Shown: piece after piece, positions 46,643-58,894 of the stretch
Numbering within the stretch: the stretch's first letter is position 1
How the letters are laid out: each line of letters starts with the position of its first letter
Origin: Liquidambar formosana
Lineage: Eukaryota; Streptophyta; Magnoliopsida; Saxifragales; Altingiaceae
DNA: 64,000 bases
Assembly: GCA_039720395.1 (NCBI GenBank)
Contig: CM077827.1
Location: forward strand, 25,753,608 to 25,817,607
Direction of reading: 5' to 3'
Made by a program: the position numbers and the translations under genes
The notes under the pieces: generated by a model
Told to the model about the DNA's origin: nothing
What the model saw: only the letters and a program-made list of their open reading frames with translations
Databases searched by the model: none

Positions 46643-47245
46643 TAAGGATGTAAACGCGCCGATTGTCTACTCACTTTTACTATTATACCTCTATTAATAC
46701 ATAATAATATATTTATGTCATTTAATATATAAAGGTCTCTAATTTATTAGGTTTCTTTTTGCCTTTGTTAGGATCTTGTTTCTTTTTCTTATCCCTTTGT
46801 TCTATTCTATTTTATTGCAAGTTGTGACACTTTTATTGAAAGAAATTCTTGTTATTATGTGACTATTTTTAGTTGTTATGTTGTGTTTTATTAATCTTTC
46901 ATATAGGAAAATCGAAAGTAGTTTAATGAATTTAATGAACGAATTTTAAAAATTTCTTATTATAAATATGGTAAAATAAAATAATTATCTTTTCTTAAAA
47001 ACAAATTTATGCTATAAAACGTAATCAATTTTTTGTTTCATCCCTTCTTGTCCTGTCTTGTCACACAAAGCATAAATGGGACGAGACGAGGCGGGAATGG
47101 GATTTTCAAATTTAAATGGAATAGGAATGGGAATTGGATGCTAAATTCAAAGTGGGTTTGGGATGGGGTTGGGACTGGATAAATCCTAATGGGTTGGGAT
47201 TGAGAGAGGGCTCCCCGTACCAAACCCACTCTGTTGACATCCCTA
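46643..47245. mobile_element. hAT-like element 1
   Basis: Left end TAAGGATGTAAACGCG and right end complement TAGGGATGTCAACAGAG. Flanking octamers GAGACGGC and GACATAGC agree at six of eight positions. About 603 bp, with GGGTTTGG-type repeats near the right end shared with element 2. No transposase. Confidence 0.6.
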
Positions 47246-47401
47246 GACATAGCCATGTGGTGTCATGGGCCAATAGGGATCAAATAAAGTGGAATTATGG
47301 GACAAAAAGTATTATGACAATCTCACTTTACTTGATCCCTATTGACCCTTGACACTACATCAACTGTGTCACAATGAGACATTTACATTGGGGCCCTCCT
47401 C

Positions 47402-48758
47402 TAAGGATGGCAATGGGCCACCTAAACTAAGTATCTCGACCCAGCTCGCCCCTATTGGGTTAGGGTTGGAGTTGTTTTAAATAAATAAGGGCGGGATTGG
47501 TATTTTATAAAAAAAATCCCGACTCAGGTTATGGGTGGGTTTGGGCCCCCGCCCCGCCCCATCCTGTCCCATCCCATCCCATCCCATCCCACATAATTAC
47601 ATATATTTATATAAATTTATATGTTATATTTACCAAACTAGTCTTCCATCATTTCATATAAGTGTTGTTTTTTTTTTTTTTCACTCATTAAGTTCTTGTG
47701 CTATTAGTTGTTGGATATTTAAATATTATATTAATATTTTTATTAGACATAACCATCGGTAATGGTTTTTTATTGTCCGTATATGCCTTTTTGAATATTA
47801 TAACCAAATTCACACCTATTCACTTTGGACGGTGCTTTGCACCCTTTGGGCTTGACCGTACAGGTGATGCATTGGCACTTTTCGGTTTGAATGTACAGGC
47901 GCAAAAGCACCCCTTCTTCTTGTATATATATCAAGCCACTCGTCGGTTAATAGAACAATAATAATAAGCAATTGTTTTCTTTTCCTCCCTTTTTGTTATA
48001 TTGTTCTTGTGGTATGGTTCTGGTTTTATTATAAAAATTCAGGTTATTCTTAGGTTGTGCAAATCTTACGAATAATAACAAGTGAATCTAGGTCCATTGT
48101 ATCTTGAAACAATTCGCCATATAACCCTTTTTGTACTCGCAATTATATTGTAAGAATGATAAATTTGTCTTAAAGATAGCGATATAATAGTGTTTTGGAT
48201 ATTAGATTTCACCTTTTGTCTTCATTAATTAGTGTATACTTCTAACATTGGTTCCCTTATCTCAGTTTTTTAATATTTTGATTGAGTTCAAAAAATGTTA
48301 GTCTTAGTAAGAGGATAGAAATCTCTCAAGTATTCACTTTTTAAGCATATTTAAATAGGTATATGCATTAAATTGTCATAGGTTAGTAACTAAATGGGAA
48401 ATTAATGCCTTACTCTACATTGGTTCCCTTATCTCAGTTTTTTTTATTTTTTGATTGAGGTCAAAAAATGTTAGTCTTTGTAAGAGGAAAGAAATCTCTT
48501 AAGTACTCATTTTTTAAACATATTTAAATAGGTGTATTCATTAAATTGTCATAAGTTAGTAACTAAATGGCAAATTAATGCCTTACTCGTATAGGGTTTA
48601 GGTGGAAAATGGGTTTAGAGGTTTTTTATAGAGTCAAGATTAAGATAAGAGGTCCCAATCTCATGTAGGGTTTGGGTGGAGTTGACTTTAGGGATTTTTA
48701 TAGGATCGGGATTGGGATAAGGAGGTCCCGTCCCAAACCTACTCCGTCGCCATCCCTA
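47402..48758. mobile_element. hAT-like element 2
   Basis: Left end TAAGGATGGCAATGG, right end CCGTCGCCATCCCTA, with a perfect 8-bp target duplication CCCTCCTC at 47394-47401 and 48759-48766, as expected for hAT. 1357 bp, non-autonomous. It ends about 0.45 kb upstream of the ALMT start codon. Confidence 0.85.
48246..48590. repeat. About 173-bp tandem duplication inside hAT-like element 2
   Basis: Two copies begin ACATTGGTTCCCTTATCTCA (48246 and about 48418) and end GCCTTACTC. They differ by several substitutions and small indels. Confidence 0.88.
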
Positions 48759-48766
48759 CCCTCCTC

Positions 48767-49207
48767 TACCTACTGCTTACGAGAGGAGAGACTAAAGCGC
48801 GTCATTGCATTTGCCTCGGGATCTACCGCATGCTGTAAAAGCAATGAATGGTAATAGAAACATTATCCTCAGAATTCGTGAGTTGCTGTTTGTGGGTAAG
48901 TGGGTAACAGATATCCATTAACCATTCAAAGTAAAAACCCACTCAAAACCCACTCTTTTACTCGCCGCCCCTCCTTCCTTCAATCAACTTTCTTTGTACT
49001 TGACCGTACAATAGAACACGAAGACAAATGAGATATTGATCTTTAACCCTCTTACCAGACACTTGTCTTCCTATAAATTGGAGGTTTGGGTAGTGTCTCA
49101 GATGGCATCTTCTTCTAACTTCTTCTTCTTCTTCTTCTTCTTCTACTTTCACTTTCCCCCCTACCTCTCTCTTTCTGCCCATGCAAAGTTGCTTTTCCTT
49201 CTTTTAT
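48767..49207 (+). promoter_or_regulatory. ALMT proximal promoter and 5' UTR
   Basis: It contains a TATA box (49072-49078) and a TTC-repeat pyrimidine tract (about 49120-49145). It starts directly after the hAT duplication, so that element supplies the more distal upstream sequence. I could not assign specific aluminium-response motifs. Confidence 0.5.
49072..49078 (+). promoter_or_regulatory. TATA box of the ALMT gene
   Basis: TATAAAT in CTTCCTATAAATTGGAGG; predicted start of transcription near 49100. Confidence 0.55.
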
Positions 49208-51896
49208 ATGGCCATGGAAATGGGGTCTGAAAATCAAGAGAAAGCTGGTCTTTTTGCTCGTGGGTGGTGGTGGTTCAAGGCCTCGCTTGAGAATTTGATT
49301 GCCAAGGTGGTTGAGTTTGCAAGGAAGACGAAGAAGCTGGGCCAAGATGACCCGAGAAGAGTTATTCATTCGCTAAAAGTAGGACTTGCACTCAACTTGG
49401 TTTCTTTATTCTTCTACTTTCAGCCACTCTACAATAGTTTCGGAATCCCCGCAATGTGGGCTGTAATGACTGTGGTGGTCGTCTTCGAATTCTCTGTGGG
49501 TAAGTTCTTGTCTTCTTTAAGCTAATTGTTTTAAAAGTTTCCAACCTAAAATCCTAAATTGTTAGGTAGAGGGATGTTTAAATAGGTATATGAAGTCAAA
49601 AGATTGTTCCTGTGCATAATAGGCCGAACTATTTTAGACAATCAAGACCGTTCGTGTGCCCACGCGTATTGTCCATAGGCAACCATGATCGTATGACATA
49701 TATCCTATTCGATGATCAAAACTATATGAAAGTATATATAAAATGTAGATGATGTGGGATGTGAAACTTTATACACCCTCCACCCCACTTTGTTTGATAA
49801 CAATTTGCATGTTGGGACTTTCCAAAATGTTTGTTACCGAGTATCTAAGACAAAAAAAATTATTTTACTTTCCAATGTGCTCCTTCTTATATTTAAAATT
49901 ATAATTACTCCAATCATAACTAAAGTAAGAGAATAAAAGTTAAAAGTTAAAATTAATGAGTCACATAACAATGCATTAAATAATATCATCTTAATATGTA
50001 TGCTTAATCAAAGTGGCTCAAATAATTTGGAATGGAGAGAGTAACATATTGTACTTCAAAAAGACAATCTTACTGTTATGGGGCATTTTTTGTATACCCG
50101 GAGAAAGAATTGTGAACTTGAAAGGTGTTGGGTGTGCATACTTCTTTTCAGGAGCAACACTTGGAAAAGGTCTAAATAGGGGATTGGCAACATTACTAGC
50201 TGGTGCTCTAGGTGTTGGAGCTTACCGCTTGGCAAGTCTATCTGGAGGTATAGGTGAACCAATACTACTGGCGTTTTTTGTCTTCCTACAAGGTAAATAG
50301 AGCTCAATTTGCTCCAAATTTATCAGATCATTTCATTGGTGAAATAGCTCATGAATTTCAAATAAATGATTGGTTTGTGTACGTTGCAGCTGCTTGCTCC
50401 ACATTCATACGGTTTTTTCCCAGAATCAAAGCGAGATACGATTATGGGTTGCTGATCTTTATATTGACATTCTGTTTGGTATCTGTGTCTGGTTTTCGAG
50501 ATGATGAGATAGTAGAGTTGGCCCATAAGAGGTTATCAACAATTCTCATTGGAAGCTCTGCTTGTGTGATCATATCGGTTTTTATTTGCCCTGTATGGGC
50601 TGGTGAAGATCTTCACAATTCAGTGGCTCTCAACATGGAAAGGCTTGGAAACTTCTTGGAAGGTAAATCGATCTCCTATGGATTTGTGGCATTGGGTAAT
50701 TACATATGAATCCCTAGCAAACAAAAAAAAGTAATAAAGTATGGATAGATGGGTACAGGTATGGTAGTAGTGGAAGAAATAAATAGATAAAAAGTAGTGG
50801 AACATATATGTAACAACAAATTAAAAGCACAAGAATAACCATACTATTTCGAATAATTCCTTTTTAAGTGTGTTTAAAAACCTTTTCCCTCTCCTTAAAA
50901 TTAAGGACGAGAGGTGCCATTTGGGCTACAACCCCATTGGCGTGCCTGAGGATTAATACTTACCAGAATAAGAAAACTCACAGGATTTGGAGATGAATAC
51001 TTTGACACATCAAAGGAAGGGGACTCTAAAGACAAGTCTTTTTTGCAAGGGTACAAAAGTGTTCTCAACTCAAAAAACAATGAAGACTCCTTGGTGGGTA
51101 AAAATCCCCCACCCTCCTCTCTCTCTCTATCTCTCTCTCTCCCCCCCTGCCTGTGTTTCTCTTACTTCAATCTTTTTAATTTGCAGGCTAATTTTGCGAG
51201 ATGGGAGCCAGCTCATGGACAGTTTAGGTTCTTCCATCCGTGGAATCAATACCTGCAAATTGGGACCCTAACTCGACAATGTGCTTATCGCATTGAAGCT
51301 CTGAACGGCTACCTCAATTCTGACATTGAGGTATTGTTTCAAAAGCCATTCCCCAACATTTTGTTTCTAAATCAGCCATGTACACAACTCAGCAGAGTAT
51401 CTTGTCGTGCATGTTGTTGCAGGCACCAATCGAAATCCGACTCAAAATTCAGGAAGCATGCACAAAAATGAGCTCGGAATCAGGCAAGGCACTAAAAGAA
51501 CTAGCATATGCCGTCAAAACATTGACCATACCATCCTCTGCTGATCCTCACGTAGAAAACTCAAAAGCTGCTGCAATTAAACTCAAATCCCTACTCAAGT
51601 CAGACGTTTGTGAAGATACTGACCTCCTAGAGGTGGTGCCCGTTGCCACAGTAGCTTCCCTGCTAATTGATGTCGTTGTCTGCAGCGAGAAAATCGCTGG
51701 CTCTGTTCATGAGCTTGCCTCCCTTGCACATTTCAAGAGTGCAGAACCAACCGTCTCGCCAGAAAAATTACAATCGGGTCAATGTAGAAGCGCAGAACCA
51801 CTTGCCAAGATCGATTCTGCCCATGTTGTAATTACAGTTCCTGAGTCATCTACTGCTCATTCTCACAGTGGGAACTGGCCACTGCCAACTGTTTGA
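49208..51896 (+). CDS. ALMT-family (aluminium-activated malate transporter-like) anion channel, six exons
   Basis: Predicted exons 49208-49499, 50152-50292, 50390-50662, 50984-51093, 51187-51330 and 51423-51896 join in frame to 477 codons. All introns are GT-AG. The start chosen is [14 protein letters not shown]; an in-frame ATG at 49181 would add nine residues. The N-terminal half has six hydrophobic segments (residues about 58-75, 79-96, 109-127, 133-151, 163-179, 195-214) with family motifs [33 protein letters not shown] and VSGFRDDEI. The C-terminal half is helical and cytosolic, with the conserved WEPAH motif at residues 278-282. Length and six-exon layout match the family. Members export malate or other anions across plasma membrane or tonoplast in aluminium tolerance, guard-cell and nutrient functions; which role applies here is not visible. 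The gene looks intact and is the only host gene in the window. Confidence 0.95.
49808..50042. mobile_element. Possible MITE in ALMT intron 1
   Basis: The right end (TTTGGAATGGAGAGAGTA) resembles a Stowaway end and the left side has a loose complement (GGGACTTTCCAAAATG). TIR identity is poor and the left boundary uncertain. Confidence 0.35.
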
Positions 51897-52063
51897 TGTG
51901 TGGAAGTGTAAATATATGTCAATAACAAATTACCATTACATGAGACCAAAACTGTGCTATTAAAGTTTGGGTAAGCAAGCTAAGAGCTCGCCATAATAAG
52001 AAATTAGACAGGTCAAATCTTTAACTATTTTCTTCTCTTTTATGTCTCACTTCTGCTGCAATG

Positions 52064-52069
52064 AATAAA
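52064..52069 (+). terminator. Poly(A) signal of the ALMT gene
   Basis: AATAAA about 170 bases after the stop codon, followed by a T/G-rich stretch. Confidence 0.6.
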
Positions 52070-52543
52070 TGTTTGTCGGCCTTGCATGTTATGTTTCTTG
52101 CTCCTCTGTTATCTAAGTTCAAAATCAGCTAAATCAGATTAGCATTCTTGATACAATGGAGTTAGGTTTACGCAAATTGTATTCTGTTGGGTGATTCCAC
52201 CGACTTTCTTCATAGAGAAGAGTTGACTTTCTCAAAGCTGTCGGTAGGTGTATAAGGGATCTAAGGTTTTGTGAGTGATTTTATGCAAATAACCTTTTGA
52301 GTATTCAATAGATTGATCATCGTTATCCGTAAACATAAGCATTTTAACGAATCACATATATCTTACGTCTTTTCTTTTATGTGTTGTTTGATTTTCTCTT
52401 TGTGATCGATTAATTTATTTGTTTTGTATTCACACTTCTGCATAACTTACTCACCAGTTTGTTATTCATTCACTCACAGGAGGGACTAAAACCTACAATT
52501 AGTCCAGAACTGATTTGGTGGGAACTAGCACTTTATCTCGAAA

Positions 52544-52580
52544 TTAACAAGACCATTTTGGGCTTTGCCCTCTGTCCACC

Positions 52581-52615
<35 letters not shown>

Positions 52616-52624
52616 CAAGACCAT
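52544..52624 (+). mobile_element. Short retroposon stub with poly(A) and 13-bp target duplication
   Basis: TTAACAAGACCAT occurs on both sides (52544-52556 and 52612-52624) of a 24-base non-A segment followed by 29 A (52581-52609). This is the mark of L1-type target-primed insertion of a very 5'-truncated transcript, SINE or LINE. Confidence 0.8.
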
Positions 52625-54469
52625 CATGGAAAGAAGTTTTAAAAATCATCTCTCTTGTGAATTTGGCTTAAATGTTTTCGATGAATACATTTGTAAGTTC
52701 GATGAAATTGGCTGATGACTTAAATTTTTTTTCAAATTAAAAACTCTACATTGTACAAACTTGATAATAAATTTAGCGATTTGAAGGAAGTCTGGTCTAA
52801 CTAGCCAAAGGAAGTTGGCCTGCCAATTCAAAAACTGAAAAAAATAAATAAATAACAAAAAAATAAAAAAAGAAGAAAGAAAGAAAAAAGAAAGAAAGAA
52901 AAAAGAACCCAATTTTGATTCACTTCATAACTTTCCCTACCCCTTTACCACAAAAGAATCGCAATGAAATATATGTGGTGCACGTTCTGGTTACCTAAAG
53001 AGGTCTTCTGTCACTATTCTGTCCTAATCGTTTTATATTTTAATATTGTTGAAGGATGCTGGAAATAAAAAATCTGGAAAGATGTTAAAGTGTGCTGACA
53101 AGGTTTAGAGCTAGCTAGATCATCCACTAGTGTGCACAGAAAATTGTGAACCGCATCAGCCAATTGCTTTATAATTCTGAAGTTTTGAAGAGCACGTGCA
53201 TCATTATAAACCTCATTTTTACTTTTAGTAGGTACAATTCATTGAATGCTATGCAGGCAAAATCCATTAATTGAATTTATTTATTAATTTTTATATATTA
53301 AAAGATTTTGAAATGCTTAGGTGCCCAAGTAATTTCTTAGGCACATATAGTTATCATTCCACATGCATGCATCAAATAATTATTAGATAAAGTTTATATG
53401 GAGATGGCCTTGAGGGCGAAGAGTAGTGAGAATTAAACCTAAGATCCCTTATTTAGGAAGAAGTTCTTGGACCACTTGATCCACCCCTCAAGGTTCTCTC
53501 CATGGTATAATAAAATTTGAATCATTCATATCTGGTGAGTCCCATATGAATTGGTGAACCCCACATGCTATGAATTGTCTAGATATATTTCACTGAACTA
53601 TCTAGTAAATAAAAAAGAGCCTCACCATCATAAGTCATAACACTACTCTATTTTGTTAAACTCTTGTAATTAAAGTACAAGAGCACCCTAATTTGGCTAT
53701 GAATTAAAATAGATAACATCTATAAAAGACATTGATTGTAGGTTAAACATTAATATTCTCTCTCTCTTCATTATACCATGTTATTCTGTTCCTCCCATTT
53801 GCTATTTGTGTGTTATTATTATTATTTCATTTGTAACTATTTTCTCTTGTTTTGCTAATCCTTAGCGTGGAGTTTGGGGAAGTGAAAACTTATGCAACAA
53901 ATATACCAAAATTGCCACACAAAAAAAAAAAACCAAAATAGCAAAAGTTCCTCAAAATCAAATAGCTGAAAAAATATTGGATACCTTTTGGTGGTGGCAT
54001 TCTATAATTTATGTGAGATCTAGAAGGGAAACAGATCTAAGAATAGAATATGTTGGGTGCGCACAGATGGTCTGTCTTAAACCTTGACCTTAGTAGATCT
54101 AATCAAAGGATGATATTCAATAGACTTGGGTTCCATTTGGATCTCTAAAACAATGAGTGAAACAAAAATATCAAAATTTTACTTTAAAATTATGGTAAGA
54201 ACTTCTCTTAGACTCTTTTAATTGTGTTCATATTTTGTGAGCTTTCTTATTTTATGTGTATATTGTGAGTGTGTTTAGTTTAAAAATAAAATAAAATAAA
54301 ATAAATTAAATAGACAGCTAAAGAACAAAAGCATAAGTTTCTAAATGATAAGTAACTTCAGAGCTCGCTTAAACCATAAATAATTAAAAACAATATAAAA
54401 ATAAAATGGAAAATGAAGAAGTGGTGAAGAGACAAAGGAAGGTAAAAGCTATGGTGGGGGTTGAGTTGT

Positions 54470-54562
54470 CTTCCACTATCCTGCTGCTAGCTAGGCAAAA
54501 GAATAATTTTTATTTTCTTCCACTATCCTGCTGCTAGTTAAAAAAATAATTTTTATTTTGTT
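54470..54562. repeat. Direct repeat of about 57-bp period
   Basis: TCTTCCACTATCCTGCTGCTAG occurs at about 54469 and 54518, each followed within 20 bases by AATAATTTTTATTTT. Confidence 0.8.
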
Positions 54563-55460
54563 TGTTAGCAAGAGTGGAGAGACAAGCAGCTACTTTTCTA
54601 TGATTTGTAATAGCAAATATCACTACTACCACTAGTACACTTATCACACTAATTCCACCTACATGTCCCACTCATGTAGCCTTTGACCTCTTCTACTTAT
54701 CAAGGCAATTTTAAAAACCTAGGACTCTCAAGCTATCATTCTCCGCATACCAAAAGAGGACTTTGAAAAGAAAATAATAAACAAAAAAAAAGAAAAAATT
54801 GTAAACATGTTTCCACCATTTTATCCCCACCAAAGCGAAGCACAATAGAAGCCTAATTGACATCAAGAGAATAATATTAGGGACAGGCAATCATGGGCCT
54901 CCCCATTAACAAAGTGCACCTTTTTTTTTTTTTTTTTTTTTTTTGGTTTTATTGTTTAATGTGCTCTATCCTTTCCATCAAGTACGTATATTCCTTGATC
55001 CTAAGCCGTTCATTTTTCATCCCTTTTCAAACCGTTCATTCAGCATAAGCTTTTTTGCTTTTCCAGTTAAAAATTCGTTACTTCAAATTTATTTGCAGCT
55101 TGAAAGTACACTAGTTGGCCAATCAACACACATTTATAAGAATAAATATTATCCTTCTTTTTTTTTTTTTTTTGGGGGGGGTTCAATGAACAATTCACTT
55201 CATATTGACAATCAGAAATCAACAATCAAATTTGAAAATTTTATGGTTAATCATTGGAAATATGATCAGTAGAGACCGAAAAAGAAATACTTCAGAATAT
55301 TTATTGATGGCTTTCTTTCTCAAATATTTTCCCCCATTCGTCCAGGAGCCAATTGGAAGAACAAGGCATCACGAAAATCTGTAGTTGGATGAAGTGATTG
55401 ACTAAAGCTGAAGCCAAATCTGCAAAGAATAATATATTGAGTTCCTTTTTCTTTTTTCAA

Positions 55461-55485
55461 AATAATAATAATAATAATAATAATA
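55461..55485. repeat. AAT trinucleotide microsatellite
   Basis: Eight units of AAT. Confidence 0.9.
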
Positions 55486-55947
55486 AGCCGGCCCTTTTTT
55501 TTCCCAAATATTTTTGGAAAAAAATTCATGTAAGTTCAGCCATTTAATATTCATGCTACAAAATTCGTAACATTCTTTGTTTGTGTTTTTTTTTCCTCTA
55601 AAGTAAGAAGCTCTTCAAATTTGCTTAGGGATAGACATTTGAATAAATAAGTGATGATTGAGTGCAGATCATCTGCACTTGATCATTCTAGTCGAATGAA
55701 TATGGCCACATGGGTACGGGCTTAAATTTGTCCGTCAAGTCCAAAATTAGGTAAAATAGAAACAAACCCACACCAGGTTTCATAGAGTCAACCAAAATTA
55801 GGTAAAATGGAGAATTTATCTTCTGAAAATGACTTGTTAGCACGCGAGTAGTGGAACTTCTCTATTGAAAAAAATTAATGTAAGTGTGGTGCTTTGGGTC
55901 ATCAATACTTTTTCCGTAGCGCTTCTCATTTCTTAAGTACTTATTAT

Positions 55948-56648
55948 TAGGGGTGTTCATGGTTTAGGTTAAAACCGAAAACCAAACCCAACCAAACCAA
56001 ATCAGTTGGTTTGGTTTGGTTTTTTGGTCCTTAGGTTTGGTTTTGGTTCTAATTTTAGAAAACCGAATTAAATTGGTTTGATTTTGGTTTTCATGTTTAA
56101 AAAGCCAAACCAAACCGAAAAACCAAAAAAACCGAAAAAATATAATATACATATATATAATTTTATATATTACATATTAAACTTAGTTTGTAAATTTTTT
56201 ATTCTAATAAGGGCATAATAGGTAATATATTGTAAATTTTCTTAATGTTTTTTCTTTATTAGATTGGCATGTATTAAACTAGTTATTATTGTTGTGTAAG
56301 ATATTGGCACGTATTAGATTGGAGATTTGAATTGGATTGACATAAGTCAATACTTTTCCATTTTGATACAATATTTATTATTTTTTTTAGTTGCTAATGT
56401 AATGATTTTATTAAAAATGTTTTTATTTAGAGTTTGACTTGTCATTTTTCTATTTTTAATTATTTGTTGTTATTTGATAGGATAAAACCGAAACCGAACC
56501 GAACCAAACCGAAATTTTATGGTTTGGTTTGGTTTGGTTTTTTTATAGTATGGTTTGGTTTTGGTTTGAGAAAACAAAAATCGAAGTATAATGGTTTGGT
56601 TTAAAATCTATCCTAAAACCGAACCAAACCGAACCACGAACACCCCTA
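55948..56648. mobile_element. hAT-type MITE with AACCAAACCG repeats
   Basis: Ends TAGGGGTGTTCATGG and complement of CCACGAACACCCCTA, flanked by octamers CTTATTAT and CTTATTAC (one mismatch). Subterminal AACCAAACCGAAC and GGTTTGGTTTGG repeats lie on both sides of an AT-rich core. 701 bp; a common plant hAT MITE type. Confidence 0.88.
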
Positions 56649-56805
56649 CTTATTACTACCACATGAATAGATCAACAAACTTCAAACCATACTTCCAACT
56701 CCAAGCATATTAAAAATAAAATAAATAAATAAATAAATAAATAAAAATTAAAGAAATTGCTCATGTAAAACATGAAAAAGCATGCAGATTGCACGGAATA
56801 GTATA

Positions 56806-57077
56806 CTTTCTTCTTTCCATAGAGATAAGTCTATTTGAAAAGCACACAGCTTAAGAAAATCAATTAATATATGCTTTAATTTGTCACACAATTATTTTTA
56901 TCCAAAAATACCATATTCTACTATCAGTGCATTGGTTATGTATTAAAAGTAATTCTTGGTATAGTATGGGATAGTTGAGAAAGTTAAGAAAATTTATAAT
57001 TTGATTTTTTTAAAGTAACAAATATTTTGGAACAAACAAAAATAGAAAGAAGGCTTATCTTTGTGAGACAAAGAGAA
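56806..57077. mobile_element. Diverged Stowaway-type MITE
   Basis: Flanked by TA on both sides. The inner sequence (GAAAGTAATTCTTG-like, here AAAAGTAATTCTTGG) matches the MITE at 4936-5205, and length is 272 bp against 270 bp. The terminal repeats are eroded. Confidence 0.7.
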
Positions 57078-57689
57078 TAATATTTTTATGATTAAAAATA
57101 TAATATCATAAACAATGAGTTCCCTTATGGTACTTGGACTTAAAGATCATTTGGGATTATTTGTCTCATCGATTACCGGATCGAAATCTCACATGACTGG
57201 TGATTTCCTACCATATTTATTTGAGGAAAATATTTTTCTTCTATCTTTTTTTCTCCAAAATATTGAGATATGCATAATTATGTTACACTTTATTTTTTTT
57301 TTTTAAATTATTTTCCTTCCAAAATCTCAAAATAATATTTTTGAATATTTTTGCTTTCTTTCTTTCTTTCTTTCATGTTTTTTTCCCCCTTCTAAAATTA
57401 AGTTAAAATTGACTTGAGAGGTGCTGGGTGGTAGTTCACTGTAAATTGAGGAGAGAAACATGAAACGTATCACATGGCACACTTTTTTATATGATAGTAT
57501 AGATTTACACATACATCAAATTCATCCACTTTGAAGCGGGCCTTCTTGAGTGCTTGGGCTTGGGCATTGGGTTAGGCCGTCAAGCTCAATCCCCCATCTT
57601 CATGATTGGCTAAGGCCAGTCAAGTCCAAACGAGCCTCAGCCAAAATTTTCAAGCTGTGCCAATATGGGCTTGCAGGCCCAATCACACA
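57078..57689. other. Intergenic spacer
   Basis: AT-rich with a TTTC microsatellite (57354-57373); no gene recognised. Confidence 0.5.
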
Positions 57690-58077
57690 CAAGAGGGTTT
57701 CTATTGGCACCCCAAGACTTGCTTTGCACCCCCAACTCCTATGAATTTTTAAGATCTTATGAAAAATATAAAAGGATTAACGAAAACTAGCCACGTAAAA
57801 CACTAGAAAACAACATTTTTAACAACTTTGTAACAGTAAGTTTTTTAAAAAATTGTCATTTAAGTAGATTTTTTTGGATTTTTGTAGAAAAAATATTGTA
57901 AATAGCAAAAAGTTTATTTAAATAACAAATTTTGAAAAAACTTTTTTTTACAAAGTTATTCAAAATAATATTTTTTTTAAAGAACAGAGTAGCCAGTTTT
58001 CATGAGAACTTTTTATATTTTTTATAAACCTTAAAAATTATATCACAAAGGGTTGTGGGGTGCCAATAGGGGTTCTC
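57690..58077. mobile_element. TIR element with about 100-bp inverted repeats
   Basis: The left half (TCTATTGGCACCCCAAGAC, then TTTTTAAGATCTTATGAAAA) is an imperfect reverse complement of the right half (TGGGGTGCCAATAGGGGTTC). No clean target duplication was found, so the superfamily is open, perhaps Mutator-like. Confidence 0.65.
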
Positions 58078-58587
58078 GTATCGCAAACACGATAAAATCA
58101 ATAATTACAAAGAACAAGGACCGTGCACATGGGATTGAATTTTAAATTTTTTTTTAAAGTTTTAAAACAAAAACCCATGAAAAATAGAAATCTTGATGTA
58201 ACATCTTTTGTTGGGTTGGATAAACTCATTGAGCCGTAGGGACCTAATTTCAAGGAATTTAATCGACATAAGGATTAATAGATAGACGCACCGATTAAGG
58301 GTTTCTGGTGCAATACGGAAGGCTCAACAATGCTACCACCTCTTCTTTCCTCATAAAACTCATTTGGAACTAAATAGTCTGAATCTAATGAATTCTCAGT
58401 TCTTCTTGACCATCCCAAAGGAAGTTTTTAGAAAAGAATAAGTTCCATGTTTCAACCAAGACCCACGCATGATGCATGAGAAAGATGCTATGCGCGCTAT
58501 TCCAAGAACTAATAATTAGGAACTCTTATGGTCTCTGGCAACTGAGTTAAGGTAAAAAACCAATAAACATACATCTATATATATATA
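58078..58587. other. Intergenic spacer
   Basis: No gene, repeat array or element ends recognised. Confidence 0.5.
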
Positions 58588-58853
58588 CTAGTTGATACAC
58601 ACAGTGCGTTGCACGTGAATATTTTTGAATTATAAAATAAATATTTCATCAATGGTATACGAATTTATGCTAAAGTGGACCATGTAAATTGTCTTTTAAA
58701 GAAGAGATTTTTGTGATGGAAAAAAAAAAAGAAATTCCAAAACTAATAAATTAATTAAATGTGTCATCAATAACTTAAATAAATATAAAAAAATATATGT
58801 AAATTTCAGTTGTATACTTGCCTATCAAAAGGATATTTCTCATGACTCTGTCG

Positions 58854-58894
<41 letters not shown>

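Larger units (their letters stand above)
52625..55939. other. Intergenic AT-rich spacer
   Basis: No gene or complete mobile element recognised. It holds A-rich AAAG runs (52840-52905), a duplicated 57-bp segment, poly-T runs at about 54920-54945 and 55158-55173 (the latter followed by eight G) and an AAT repeat. Confidence 0.6.

Noticed and set aside
49036..49230. Phenylalanine-rich frame as a protein gene
   Set aside because: It is a TTC repeat in the ALMT 5' UTR; kept only as an overlapping upstream frame.
55964..56152. Tryptophan/phenylalanine-rich minus-strand frame
   Set aside because: Translation of AACCAAACCG repeats in a hAT MITE.
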